A stretch of 33,794 nucleotides of DNA from Anaerolineae bacterium (GCA_004297445.1 SCUK01000068.1:1-33794), one strand, 5' to 3'. Positions 6,120 through 13,504 are shown, numbered from the stretch's first letter. Notes: generated from the letters alone by a model not told the origin. A program made the numbers and translations.

Positions 6120-6591
6120 CAAACCCGATGTCCTCGACCGCGCCGGCGGCTGCCTCGAACGCCTCGGCAATCTCGCCCTGCTGCTGATTCTCAACCTCGT
6201 ATTTATAGGTCTGTTCTTCTGGGGCTACTACTACTTCCAGAACAGCCTGCACCTTTCCCGCAATGGCGTGGACATCCCGGCGGTGGTCGTCCTCAACATC
6301 CGCAGCGAGGATGCCGAAGGCGGCGAAGTCTTCACCCCCCTGTTCGAATACACCTACGAAGGCCAGACCTACACGGTGGAAGGCAACGTCGCCAGCTACC
6401 CGCCCCAATACGATTTGGGCGAGTCCGAAACCCTGCTGGTGGACCCCGCCGACCCGGCCCGCGCCGGCGTGCATTCGTGGGTGGACCTGTGGGGCGCCAC
6501 CGCCGGGCTGTGGGCCGGGGCGGGCATCGGCGCGCTGGTCACCAACGGGGCGGCATTATTCTCGCTTTTCAAGCGGAAGCCGACCGGGTGA
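6112..6591 (+). CDS. DUF3592 membrane protein
   Basis: The 159-residue protein has a TM helix at about residues 19-42. An extracytoplasmic beta domain follows, with the DUF3592 pattern (NGVDIPAVVVLNIRSED ... TPLFEYTYEGQTYTVEGN ... DLGESETLLVDPADPARAGV), and then a second TM helix at about 128-150 with a short basic tail. DUF3592 proteins have no assigned function. It overlaps the VOC gene by eight bases and its 3' end overlaps the convergent GNAT gene by 23 bases, so the two transcripts are antisense at their ends. Confidence 0.85.
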   Translation: MTDKPDVLDRAGGCLERLGNLALLLILNLVFIGLFFWGYYYFQNSLHLSRNGVDIPAVVVLNIRSEDAEGGEVFTPLFEYTYEGQTYTVEGNVASYPPQYDLGESETLLVDPADPARAGVHSWVDLWGATAGLWAGAGIGALVTNGAALFSLFKRKPTG

Positions 6592-7366
6592 GCATCGCCT
6601 CGTAATACGTCCCCACGACCTCAAAGCCGCATTTCTCGTAGGCGCGGATGGCGGCGGAGTTGTCGGCGCGCACATTCAGGCCGATGTGGTCAACGGTCGC
6701 CAGCAACTGCTTGCACAGCCCGGCCGTCACCGTCGTCCCCAACCCTTGCCCGCGCTGTGCCGGGTGCGCGGTGATGTTCCCCAGCCCGGCGATGCGGTAC
6801 GCCGGTGAATACACATGGATGCCCGCCACCGCCGCCAGCGCGCCGTCCGTGCCTCGTACGCCAGCGTACTGCCCGGTCTCCAGCATGCGCGGGTCAAACC
6901 AGTTGCCGGGGTAGGCGGCGTCGTACAGGGCGCGCAACTCGTCCAGGTTTGCCGGGCCCAGCGCCTCCACGCCCGCGGAGTCAATCCCATCCAGCCGTCC
7001 CGGATGCCGCAGCGCCATCTTGCGGTACTCGCCGTGGCTTTCGATGTCGTGCGTCGCTCGGAAGGCAGCGTCCAGCCCGGCGCTCAAATGGGAATAGACG
7101 CGGGGCGGCAGCAGCGGCAGGCTTCCGGTGAGCAGCGCCAGCATCTCGGCATGGTTGTCGTTCTCGATGGCGAGCAGCACGGGCGGGTCGCCGCCGCTGT
7201 ACACCAGCGCCAGCGCGGTGACTTCCCCGTCCTCTTCCAGCGCCAGCCACTGCGTGTACGGCCAGAAAAAGTCGTCCAGGTCGCCGAGGTGGTAGAAGTT
7301 CAACTCCGGCCGCCGCAGCAGGAAGGCCTCAATCCGTCCCTTGTCGTGCAGTTGGATGGGGCGCAC
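6569..7366 (-). CDS. GNAT family N-acetyltransferase
   Basis: The 265-residue protein has a GNAT catalytic half at about residues 130-262. It holds the acetyl-CoA loop AQRGQGLGT (about 200), the preceding strand YRIAGLGNITAHP, and the late motif NVRADNSAAIRAYEKCGFEVVGTYYEAML. The N-terminal 125 residues (FLLRRPELNFYHLGDLDDFFWPYTQW) form a second domain seen in GNAT proteins of the Eis/FR47-like type. The acyl acceptor is unknown. The start is GTG, two bases after the cupin stop, so the genes form an operon. The 3' end overlaps the convergent DUF3592 gene. Confidence 0.88.
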   Translation of the reverse strand: MRPIQLHDKGRIEAFLLRRPELNFYHLGDLDDFFWPYTQWLALEEDGEVTALALVYSGGDPPVLLAIENDNHAEMLALLTGSLPLLPPRVYSHLSAGLDAAFRATHDIESHGEYRKMALRHPGRLDGIDSAGVEALGPANLDELRALYDAAYPGNWFDPRMLETGQYAGVRGTDGALAAVAGIHVYSPAYRIAGLGNITAHPAQRGQGLGTTVTAGLCKQLLATVDHIGLNVRADNSAAIRAYEKCGFEVVGTYYEAMLTRSASA

Positions 7367-7368
7367 AG

Positions 7369-7686
7369 CTACGTTTCCGCCGGTGCGAAGAACACCAGCA
7401 CGCTCAAGTCGTCTTCGATGGTGTGGAAGCGGTGCGGCACGCGCTTCTCCACGAAGACCACGCTGCCGGCCTGCACCGCCCGGTCCGTTTCCCCCACCCG
7501 TATGTGCGCCCGCCCGCTGACGACGTAATACACCTCGTCTTCGTTGTGCGGGAACTGCGGGTCGGTGGCCCCCGCCGGCAGCACATACAGCCCCATGCTC
7601 AGGCTGGGGCGGCGCAGGAATTCAAGGTACAGCTTTCCGCTTTCGGCCTGGGTTTGTGCAAGTTCATTCAGTTCGAACGCGTCCAT
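7369..7686 (-). CDS. Small single-domain cupin protein
   Basis: The 105-residue protein shows the two cupin motifs: FPHNEDEVYYVVSGRAHIRVG (about 44-64), with one His and two Glu as likely metal ligands, and AGSVVFVEKRVPHRFHTI (about 72-90), with His ligands. Such proteins bind a metal and a small acid or sugar, but the substrate cannot be read here. The ATG at 7686 is preceded by AAAGGA at proper distance and is preferred over an earlier ATG at 7737. It is the first gene of a two-gene operon with the GNAT gene. A TACAAT hexamer (7713-7718, reverse strand) could be its -10 box. Confidence 0.85.
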   Translation of the reverse strand: MDAFELNELAQTQAESGKLYLEFLRRPSLSMGLYVLPAGATDPQFPHNEDEVYYVVSGRAHIRVGETDRAVQAGSVVFVEKRVPHRFHTIEDDLSVLVFFAPAET

Positions 7687-7724
7687 TCTCTGTCCTTTCC
7701 GGATGTGGCATAATTGTAGCAAAG

Positions 7725-7754
7725 ACGCGCCGAGCAATCGATTGCCCGGCGTGT
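7725..7754. promoter_or_regulatory. 30-bp imperfect palindrome between divergent operons
   Basis: The sequence centred on GCAATCGATTGC pairs 13 of 15 positions per arm. It lies between the cupin/GNAT operon and the lipoprotein/kinase operon, over the expected -35 region of the cupin promoter and 18 bases before the lipoprotein ATG. A shared operator is plausible; a 5' hairpin is the alternative. Confidence 0.5.
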
Positions 7755-7771
7755 GTGCTAAGAGGAGCGCT

Positions 7772-8152
7772 ATGAACCGTTTCGTGATCGTAATGCTTTG
7801 CGCCGTGTTGCTGGTGGCTTGCGGAAGTGCGGATACCCCGACAGTCCCCGCGGATGCCCCGGCGTTTGATGTGACCGGAGAGTGGGCCTACGAAATGATC
7901 GCCGCCGATGGCAACGTGTGGGACAACGGCACGATTACCTTCAAAGGCTCGGCTTCCAGTGGCGCATACAACCAGATTAACGTCTATGAAATCGAATACA
8001 CCGGCGAGTACACCGCGGGCGGCAATGCCCTGCAACTGACCGGTTATCTCAATTGGCAAGGCACGTTCTCGGATGCCGATACCCTTAGCGGCACATGGGT
8101 GGACGACCAGAACGACCAGACTGGCACCTTCACTGCCACCCGCAATCCATAA
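7772..8152 (+). CDS. Small secreted lipoprotein, unknown function
   Basis: The 126-residue product begins with a basic start and a hydrophobic core ending in the lipobox LLVAC (Cys17), so the mature protein is lipid-anchored on the outside of the membrane. The mature part is a small beta-rich domain (FDVTGEWAYEMIAADGNVWDNGTITFKG ... LTGYLNWQGTFSDADTLSGTWVD ... TGTFTATRNP). Its repeated GxW and SGTW strands suggest a lipocalin-like or avidin-like barrel. AGAGGAG lies before the ATG. The stop is six bases from the kinase gene ATG and overlaps its ribosome site. Co-expression with the membrane kinase suggests it could be a ligand-binding partner, but that is inference. Confidence 0.85.
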   Translation: MNRFVIVMLCAVLLVACGSADTPTVPADAPAFDVTGEWAYEMIAADGNVWDNGTITFKGSASSGAYNQINVYEIEYTGEYTAGGNALQLTGYLNWQGTFSDADTLSGTWVDDQNDQTGTFTATRNP

Positions 8153-8158
8153 GGATTC

Positions 8159-10120
8159 ATGACTACCCCTCCATCCACCTCGCCCACCACCTCCCCGACG
8201 ACCCTGACGCACCTGCCTTCCGGCACGCTGCGACTTATCCGCGCCGCCTGGCTGCTGGTGTTTGTGGGCATCTGGGGGCTGGTGGTGGCGGGCATCCCGG
8301 ATAACCTGGCAACCGGCGGCCAGGTGGCCGACGACATCCTGGCCATGTTCCAGCGTCTCGGCCTGCCGGACAACTTCCACGCCTATTACAAAGTCGGGCT
8401 GGACATCTTCTCGCTGGTGGTGTTCTCTTCCATTTCATTGCTGCTCTTCGTCCGCCGCAGCGATGACTGGCTGGCCCTGTTCGTTGGCATGATGATGATG
8501 CTTACCGCCTTCATCTACGCCAACAGCACCTACGCTGAGGGCATCTGGGTGTGGGTGGCGGTGGCCTTCATCGCTGCCGGCGAGACCATGCAGGTCACAT
8601 TCTTCTACGTTTTCCCCTCCGGACGGTTCATCCCATCCTGGGCGCGCTGGCTGGTGCTGCCCATGTTCATCTTCCGCTACATCATCTGGGCCAACATTTA
8701 TATCAACGGCGCGGGGCAGGGCGCGGTCGAAGTCGGCATTGTGGTGTTGTGTATGGCCATCGGGTTTGCCTTGCAGATTTATCGCTTCCGCCGCGAGAGT
8801 ACACCCGCCCAGCGCCAGCAGGTCAAGTGGCTGCTGGTGGGCCTGATGATTACCGTCCCGGTCGTCGCCACCTACATCTTCACCGTCATCATCTTCCAGG
8901 TGTTCGGCCCGCGCAGCGCCGATAACTACTTCATCCTCGAGGGCCTGCGCATCGCCGAACAAATCGCCCTTTTTATCTTCCCAACGACTATCGTGCTGTC
9001 CATCCTGCGCTACCGGCTGTGGGACATCGACGTCACCATCAACCGTTCGCTGGTGCTGGGGCTGATGACGGTGATGCTGGCCGTGCCGTTTGCGGCGGTA
9101 TTCTTCGGCCTGCGCGCCGTGCTGGAATCCTTGCTGGGCGGCCAACAGGATACGATGGCAGTAGCGGCCTCCGGGCTGGCGGTGGGGATGCTTTACAACC
9201 CCGCACACCGCCAGGCGCGTGAATTGATCGACCGGCGTTTCTACCGCCTGCGCTTCAACCTGCTGGAACTGCGCGCCAGCCAGAAACCGCTGGATCTCAA
9301 GAACCCTGGCATGTTCAGCGGCCGGACACTGGGCAAGTACAGCGTGCAGGAACTGCTGGGCAAGGGCGGCATGGGCGAGGTGTATCGCGGCGCCGATGGC
9401 GACCGCGTGGCCGCGCTCAAGATTCTGCCCGGCGGGGCGGGCGGCAACCGCGAGTTCTACGCCCGCTTCAGCCGCGAAGCCAAACTCACGCTCAGCCTTA
9501 CTCATCCGCACATCGTGCGCATGTTTGATTATGGTGAGGACCAGGGCACGGCCTATATGGCGATGGAATACATCGAAGGCCAGCACCTCGGCGCGTACCT
9601 GCGCCAGCGCGGCACCCTGCCGGCGCCGGTGGCGGCGGTGGTGCTGGGGCAGGTGGCGCAGGCGCTGGATTACGCCCATGCCGCCGGATTCATCCACCGC
9701 GACATCAAACCCGGCAACGTCATGCTGCGCCAGCAGGCCGGCGGCGCGCTGGATGCCGTGCTGATGGATTTTGGCGTGGCGAAGGTGAAGGAATCGCAGA
9801 CGATGCTCACCGGCACCGGCGTGGTCGGCACGATTGACTACATGGCGCCCGAACAAATTAAAGAAGCCACCACGGTGGACCATCGCGCCGACATCTATGC
9901 GCTGGGCGTGGTGGCTTACGAACTGGTCACCGGGCAGCGCCCGTTCAGCGGCAACGTGGCCCAGGTGATGTTCATGCACCTGCAGCAGCCGCCGCCCGAC
10001 CCGCGCGAAGTGAATGAGGCCGTACCGGCAACCGCCGCCTACGCCATCCTGCGCGCTATGGCGAAGGACCCGGCGCACCGGTTTGAGACTGCCAGCGCAT
10101 TTGTGGCGGCCATGGGGTAG
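8159..10120 (+). CDS. Membrane Ser/Thr protein kinase with N-terminal multi-pass sensor domain
   Basis: The 653-residue protein has about eight TM helices in its first 340 residues, with the signature LRYRLWDIDVTINRSLVLGL (about 281-300) that is known mainly from multi-pass sensor histidine kinases. Residues about 388-652 are a complete Hanks-type kinase: glycine loop LLGKGGMGEVYRG, Lys of VAALKIL, HRDIKPGNVML (about 511), DFGVAK (about 537), APEQ, and DIYALGVVAYEL. The kinase faces the cytoplasm. Bacterial Hanks kinases usually put the kinase first and a single TM after it, so this order is reversed. AAGGA overlaps the stop of the upstream lipoprotein gene. A strong terminator follows at 10139-10161. 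No cognate phosphatase is nearby. Confidence 0.92.
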   Translation: MTTPPSTSPTTSPTTLTHLPSGTLRLIRAAWLLVFVGIWGLVVAGIPDNLATGGQVADDILAMFQRLGLPDNFHAYYKVGLDIFSLVVFSSISLLLFVRRSDDWLALFVGMMMMLTAFIYANSTYAEGIWVWVAVAFIAAGETMQVTFFYVFPSGRFIPSWARWLVLPMFIFRYIIWANIYINGAGQGAVEVGIVVLCMAIGFALQIYRFRRESTPAQRQQVKWLLVGLMITVPVVATYIFTVIIFQVFGPRSADNYFILEGLRIAEQIALFIFPTTIVLSILRYRLWDIDVTINRSLVLGLMTVMLAVPFAAVFFGLRAVLESLLGGQQDTMAVAASGLAVGMLYNPAHRQARELIDRRFYRLRFNLLELRASQKPLDLKNPGMFSGRTLGKYSVQELLGKGGMGEVYRGADGDRVAALKILPGGAGGNREFYARFSREAKLTLSLTHPHIVRMFDYGEDQGTAYMAMEYIEGQHLGAYLRQRGTLPAPVAAVVLGQVAQALDYAHAAGFIHRDIKPGNVMLRQQAGGALDAVLMDFGVAKVKESQTMLTGTGVVGTIDYMAPEQIKEATTVDHRADIYALGVVAYELVTGQRPFSGNVAQVMFMHLQQPPPDPREVNEAVPATAAYAILRAMAKDPAHRFETASAFVAAMG

Positions 10121-10138
10121 GGCATTGGGTTCAGGTCA

Positions 10139-10161
10139 GGGCGCAGGGATGCGCCCTTTTT
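10139..10161 (+). terminator. Rho-independent terminator after the kinase gene
   Basis: The 7-bp stem GGGCGCA/TGCGCCC with a GGGA loop is followed by five T. Confidence 0.85.
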
Positions 10162-10170
10162 GATTGCTGC

Positions 10171-10199
10171 TTGACAATAAGTATAACTAATTATATAAT
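10171..10199 (+). promoter_or_regulatory. Consensus sigma-70 promoter
   Basis: TTGACA (10171-10176) and TATAAT (10194-10199), both perfect, are spaced 17 bases apart. They stand 31 bases upstream of the ATG at 10230, with TTGGAG as ribosome site. This is the strongest promoter by sequence in the window, and its -10 box lies inside a perfect palindrome. Confidence 0.85.
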
Positions 10200-10203
10200 T
10201 AGT
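10186..10203. promoter_or_regulatory. Perfect 18-bp palindrome covering the -10 box
   Basis: ACTAATTATATAATTAGT is its own reverse complement and spans the -10 hexamer and the start-site region. Its size, AT content and position fit an operator for a MarR/PadR/TetR-like repressor. No such regulator is encoded within the window. Confidence 0.7.
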
Positions 10204-10229
10204 CTAACCTAAATAATTGGAGATAAACC

Positions 10230-10730
10230 ATGTTCGACTTCAACAAAATTCTTATTGACGGAACCCTCTCGGCCGTCCTCCTGACCGCCATCGTCCTGTT
10301 CATCGGCCGCGCCCGGCCGCGCTTCTTCCTCTCGAAGAAGAACGTACCGGCGGACATCCTGGCGGCAGTGCCGCCCCGCACGGAAGAGGAGAAACGCCAG
10401 GCCGTGCTGTGGAGCATTCCGATGCTGTTCATCATGCTGGGCGTGCCGGTTTGGTCCGCTCTCACCTTTGCACAGCAGAGCGGCGCGGGTTTCGGCGTGG
10501 TGTTCGCGCATACCTACGCCGTGTTGTTCATCCCCTTCCTGGTGGACCTGGTCATCATTGACTGGTTAATCATGAACACCATCACGCCGAAGTGGGTGGT
10601 GTACCCCGGCACGGAAGGCTTTGCGGGATACAAAGACTACACGTTCCATCTGCGAGCGCATTTCCGCGGCCTGTTTGTGCTGCTGGTCATGTCCGCCATT
10701 GTCACTGGCGGGGTGTGGCTCGCTCTTTAG
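10230..10730 (+). CDS. Four-TM membrane protein, unknown function
   Basis: The 166-residue protein has TM helices at about 12-28, 66-84, 90-114 and 146-164. A basic loop follows the first helix (RARPRFFLSKKNVP) and a polar loop PKWVVYPGTEGFAGYKDYTFHLRAH precedes the last. I do not recognise the family. The gene stands alone between a perfect promoter/operator and a strong terminator, so it appears to be a single-gene unit expressed strongly when a repressor is released. Small inducible four-TM proteins of this sort are often stress or efflux-associated, but no transport signature is visible. Confidence 0.8.
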   Translation: MFDFNKILIDGTLSAVLLTAIVLFIGRARPRFFLSKKNVPADILAAVPPRTEEEKRQAVLWSIPMLFIMLGVPVWSALTFAQQSGAGFGVVFAHTYAVLFIPFLVDLVIIDWLIMNTITPKWVVYPGTEGFAGYKDYTFHLRAHFRGLFVLLVMSAIVTGGVWLAL

Positions 10731-10748
10731 TCCAACCCCCAAAACAAG

Positions 10749-10775
10749 AAACGCCGCCAGATGAGGCGGCGTTTT
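10749..10775. terminator. Bidirectional terminator between convergent genes
   Basis: The stem AAACGCCGCC/GGCGGCGTTT (10 bp, loop AGATGA) has T on the + side and, read the other way, A/T-rich flanks. It separates the 10230 gene from the reverse-strand gene ending at 10799. Confidence 0.8.
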
Positions 10776-10798
10776 CTGTTAACTGTTCGCCCGATGAA

Positions 10799-11458
10799 CT
10801 AGCGTTTGGGCCACATGGGCAGTTTCATATCTTCCCTGGTCATCTTTTGCCGTGGAAGCACCAGCACAATACTGACCACTGCTAACAGCGCCAGGAGCAC
10901 CCACCCGATTCCAAGCGGCACGCTGTATTGCCAGGTGCTGGCTGCCGGCGCGACCTCATCGTAAACGGCCTGCCGCCCCAGCGCCAGCGCGGCAGCCCAG
11001 CCCGCTATCGTGCTGAATAACCACTGCCGTTTCTCAGCGGTTTCGAGCAACGCCACCGCCTGAATGACTCCCATGAGCGAGCCTCCCACCAGACCACCCA
11101 CCGCGGCCAGCAGCGGGCTCTGGCTTCCCGCCAGCACAAGGTCATAGGCTAGCAGGGCCAGTGGCCAGGCCAGCGCGGTTGCCAGCAGGAAGTAGGGTAG
11201 CCGGGCGCGTCCGCGCAACAGATAGGCCCATTGCAGACCGCCCAGCAATACTCCGCCACCCAGCCGCGCCAGGAACAGACCCACCCCGTCCGCCAGCCCA
11301 GCCAGCAGGGTTTCAACCAATGCGACTGCCAGGGCCAGCGCCGTGATCCAGGCGATGCCGCTGATCACCACCCACACCATCCAGTCTTCCAGGATTTTGG
11401 TGACTCGCTTAAGCGGCGAATCCGGCTTCGTGGTTTCAACAGACTTCGTTTCGGTCAT
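10799..11458 (-). CDS. Multi-pass membrane protein, unknown function
   Basis: The 219-residue protein has a charged N-terminal arm (about 1-25) and about six TM helices. Two related segments, GGGVLLGGLQWAYLL and GGLVGGSLMGVIQAVALL, carry the G-x-x-x-G-x-x-Q pattern often seen in unnamed membrane proteins of Chloroflexi and cyanobacteria. This suggests an internal repeat that packs through glycine faces. No catalytic or transport motif is visible. It follows the YdcZ-type transporter gene by ten bases and is likely co-transcribed with it. Confidence 0.75.
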   Translation of the reverse strand: MTETKSVETTKPDSPLKRVTKILEDWMVWVVISGIAWITALALAVALVETLLAGLADGVGLFLARLGGGVLLGGLQWAYLLRGRARLPYFLLATALAWPLALLAYDLVLAGSQSPLLAAVGGLVGGSLMGVIQAVALLETAEKRQWLFSTIAGWAAALALGRQAVYDEVAPAASTWQYSVPLGIGWVLLALLAVVSIVLVLPRQKMTREDMKLPMWPKR

Positions 11459-11468
11459 AATTGATTCC

Positions 11469-11924
11469 TCAAGTCTTTGGCAGCAGCAACCAGGTGCCGA
11501 CCGCCAGCGCCGCCAGGCCTATCAGGCGTGGCAGGGTAATGGGGATTAACTCGCCGCCCCAGCCAAATGCATCCACGATCATGGATGTCACCATCTGCCC
11601 CAGCAGCATGGCGGCCATCGCTGCGCCCACCCCGATACGCGGCCCTGAATACGCGATGCCGGTCAGGATAGCCACGCCCATCGCGCCGGCCATCGCGACC
11701 ACAAGCGTCTGGTTAAGACCCGGTACAACCGGCCTGTCTGGCTGGGCATAGACCACGCCAAGAATCAGGCCCGCCAGCGCCCCGCCCAGCAGGTAGGTGA
11801 ACATGCCGGTGCGCGCCGCGCCCAATGAGCCACTGCCGCTGCGCGCCAGCAGGGTGGCCTGGGCAGTGATGATAATGCCGGTAATTACGGCGGCGGTCAA
11901 GCCAATCAGGATGGGGGTTTTCAT
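11469..11924 (-). CDS. DMT-superfamily transporter, YdcZ (DUF606) type
   Basis: The 151-residue protein has five hydrophobic helices and the features of the YdcZ half-size transporters: an opening LIGLTAAVITGIIITAQATLLARSG, GALAGLILGV, a central VVAMAGAMGVAILTGIAYSGPRIGVG, and AAMLLGQMVTSMIVDAFGW. Such proteins act as homo- or heterodimers in the inner membrane; the substrate is unknown. The ATG at 11924 lies 15 bases past the stop of the upstream cyclase-like gene, so 13064-10799 may be one reverse-strand operon. Confidence 0.85.
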   Translation of the reverse strand: MKTPILIGLTAAVITGIIITAQATLLARSGSGSLGAARTGMFTYLLGGALAGLILGVVYAQPDRPVVPGLNQTLVVAMAGAMGVAILTGIAYSGPRIGVGAAMAAMLLGQMVTSMIVDAFGWGGELIPITLPRLIGLAALAVGTWLLLPKT

Positions 11925-11939
11925 GTACTCGCCAGGCCG

Positions 11940-13064
11940 TCAGCTTGTGCTGGCTTCAACGGAAGCCGTATTTGCCTGGATGGCTTCTTTCAGGTAGCTA
12001 AATGACCCGGCCACGCCCATTTGGAATGCTGGTTTCAACGTTTTCTGCCAGATTCGAGCGGCAAGTGGTGCCAGCAGCGGGTTCCTGGCGCGGTTGGCCG
12101 TCAGGAGCATTTCCAGCTTCGTTTGGGTGTCATTTGCGAAGGGAGTAAGCGTCATGGTGAAGTGGTAAACCAGCGCAACATTCGACATGGTGTGTGTCCC
12201 CTCAATCGTGATGTATTCAAACGGTTTCCAGTCGATGATTTTCTCATTCACCGTTCGTTCGCCATGCACACAGTGATAGATGGTGCCTTCACCCAGCCGC
12301 CCGTCTTGCTGGTTGGAGGTGCGGCTCGATTCAGAGAAGCGGTAGCGGGCGCGGAATTGGGGTTCGTTCAGATAATCCCACAACACCGCCGGCGGCACCG
12401 GCAGGATAGCGGATTCAACGATCTCTGCCATCTCCGGCGTGATGATTGTGCGGCGCTTCTCCAGATTGCGCTGGTAAACGCCCTTAAGGTCGTAAACGAA
12501 GCCCTGCACCTCCCCCAGATGGTCGTAGGTCTCACTGTGTCGGGCCATCTGGGCGGTGAATTCCTCCAGCCCCATTGCCTTGATGGCCGCCTCGGAGAAG
12601 AAACAATAGGCCATGATGCCCGTCTTTTCAATGACATGATTCTTTAGCAGCCGGTGGGTGAGGTTGACATCGCTGCCGATGAGTTCGGTGTGATTGCCAA
12701 GTTTCTGCAATCCAAACGTTCCGTGATGAATGACAATTTTCAAGTCTAATGAAGACATATTGCGACAGGCGTTGCAGTCGCAGGTCGTGTTAATCTTATT
12801 GTGCTCTAATTCGGTCGCAAACGAACAATAGATTTCCTCTGCCGCTTCCAATAGGGTTTGCCCCTGCAAGAGGGATTCATCCAGTGTATAGGCAAACACA
12901 GCATCACCTTCGGTGCGGGACAGGATGATAGGCGGGTGGATGCGCTTCAAGATGGTGTTGATCAGACTTTCCAGGATTTCCTGGGCATGCTCCAACTCGG
13001 AAGTGCTCAGGTAGGCCGTATATCCACTGATGTCGGCGACGATCATATAGCCGGTGTGCGCCAT
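11940..13064 (-). CDS. DUF2652 cyclase-like domain fused to SRPBCC domain
   Basis: The 374-residue protein starts with a class III nucleotidyl-cyclase-like domain (about 1-200). Two Asp stand at the metal positions (VADISGYTAYL, RTEGDAVFAY), and an inserted Cys cluster CDCNAC (about 93-98) could bind zinc. Residues about 225-355 form an SRPBCC/START-like lipid or ligand pocket (AILPVPPAVLWDYLNEPQFRARY ... VYHFTMTLTPF). This two-part layout fits DUF2652 proteins. Whether it makes a cyclic nucleotide is uncertain, because the substrate-specifying Lys and Asp are not evident. The ATG at 13064 with GGAG seven bases upstream is chosen over a longer frame that would run toward the tRNA promoter. 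Confidence 0.82.
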   Translation of the reverse strand: MAHTGYMIVADISGYTAYLSTSELEHAQEILESLINTILKRIHPPIILSRTEGDAVFAYTLDESLLQGQTLLEAAEEIYCSFATELEHNKINTTCDCNACRNMSSLDLKIVIHHGTFGLQKLGNHTELIGSDVNLTHRLLKNHVIEKTGIMAYCFFSEAAIKAMGLEEFTAQMARHSETYDHLGEVQGFVYDLKGVYQRNLEKRRTIITPEMAEIVESAILPVPPAVLWDYLNEPQFRARYRFSESSRTSNQQDGRLGEGTIYHCVHGERTVNEKIIDWKPFEYITIEGTHTMSNVALVYHFTMTLTPFANDTQTKLEMLLTANRARNPLLAPLAARIWQKTLKPAFQMGVAGSFSYLKEAIQANTASVEASTS

Positions 13065-13126
13065 ATAACTCTCCTTACCAAAGGCCAATACCTTCGATTT
13101 TACCGCGTTCTGCAGCAGGTGAATTC

Positions 13127-13155
13127 TTGACACCCTCTGTGCGTTCAGGTACAAT
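13127..13155 (+). promoter_or_regulatory. Promoter of the tRNA-Ala genes
   Basis: TTGACA (13127-13132) and TACAAT (13150-13155) are spaced 17 bases apart, and the -10 ends 19 bases before the tRNA. No good promoter stands before the second tRNA or the T-box, so this one may serve all of them. Confidence 0.8.
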
Positions 13156-13174
13156 CCATCCCTGACCAAGACCC

Positions 13175-13247
13175 GGGCCTGTAGCGCAGTTGGGAGCGCG
13201 CTTCAATCGCACTGAAGAGGTCGCGGGTTCGACTCCCGCCAGGTCCA
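13175..13247 (+). tRNA. tRNA-Ala (anticodon CGC)
   Basis: The 73 bases fold as a standard cloverleaf: acceptor GGGCCTG/CAGGTCC with the alanine identity pair G3-U70, anticodon stem CTTCA/TGAAG around loop ATCGCAC (anticodon CGC), T stem GCGGG/CCCGC with TTCGACT, and discriminator A. CCA is not encoded. It reads GCG codons, which suit this GC-rich genome. Confidence 0.93.
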
Positions 13248-13286
13248 CTAAGCCAGGCGGTCGCCGGTAAAATATTTACAAGGGGT

Positions 13287-13313
13287 GGAGTTTACAACTC
13301 TGTTGTAAACTCC
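13287..13313. repeat. 12-bp perfect hairpin between the two tRNA genes
   Basis: GGAGTTTACAAC/GTTGTAAACTCC closes a TCT triloop. There is no T tract, so it is not a plain terminator. The GGAGTT...AACTCC ends recur in the hairpin at 13466-13486, on the other side of the second tRNA. Confidence 0.6.
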
Positions 13314-13361
13314 TGAGCATCCCGAAGCACAGCGAGGGATGCCAGCGAAGCGACAAATTCC

Positions 13362-13434
13362 GGGCCCATAGCGCAGTTGGGAGCGCGTCTCAATGGCATT
13401 GAGAAGGTCGAGGGTTCGAATCCCTCTGGGTCCA
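13362..13434 (+). tRNA. tRNA-Ala (anticodon GGC)
   Basis: The 73-base cloverleaf has acceptor GGGCCCA/TGGGTCC with G3-U70, anticodon stem TCTCA/TGAGA around ATGGCAT (anticodon GGC), T stem GAGGG/CCCTC with TTCGAAT, and discriminator A. D-arm and variable loop are the same as in the CGC tRNA, so the two are likely duplicates that diverged. Confidence 0.93.
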
Positions 13435-13437
13435 CTG

Positions 13438-13486
13438 ATCAATTCGCCTTTGGCGAATTGATTCGGGAGTTGGCTCCGCCAACTCC
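13438..13486. repeat. Two tandem triloop hairpins before the T-box
   Basis: ATCAATTCGCC/GGCGAATTGAT (loop TTT, 13438-13462) is followed by GGAGTTGGC/GCCAACTCC (loop TCC, 13466-13486). Neither has a T tract. They stand between the second tRNA and the T-box stem I and may act as processing signals or dispersed palindromes. Confidence 0.55.
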
Positions 13487-13504
13487 ACACAACTGAATAG
13501 CAAG

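Noticed and set aside
8435-10078. 547-codon reverse frame opposite the kinase
   Set aside because: It is a shadow of the kinase gene with His/Gln/Ala-rich, low-complexity content and no ribosome site.
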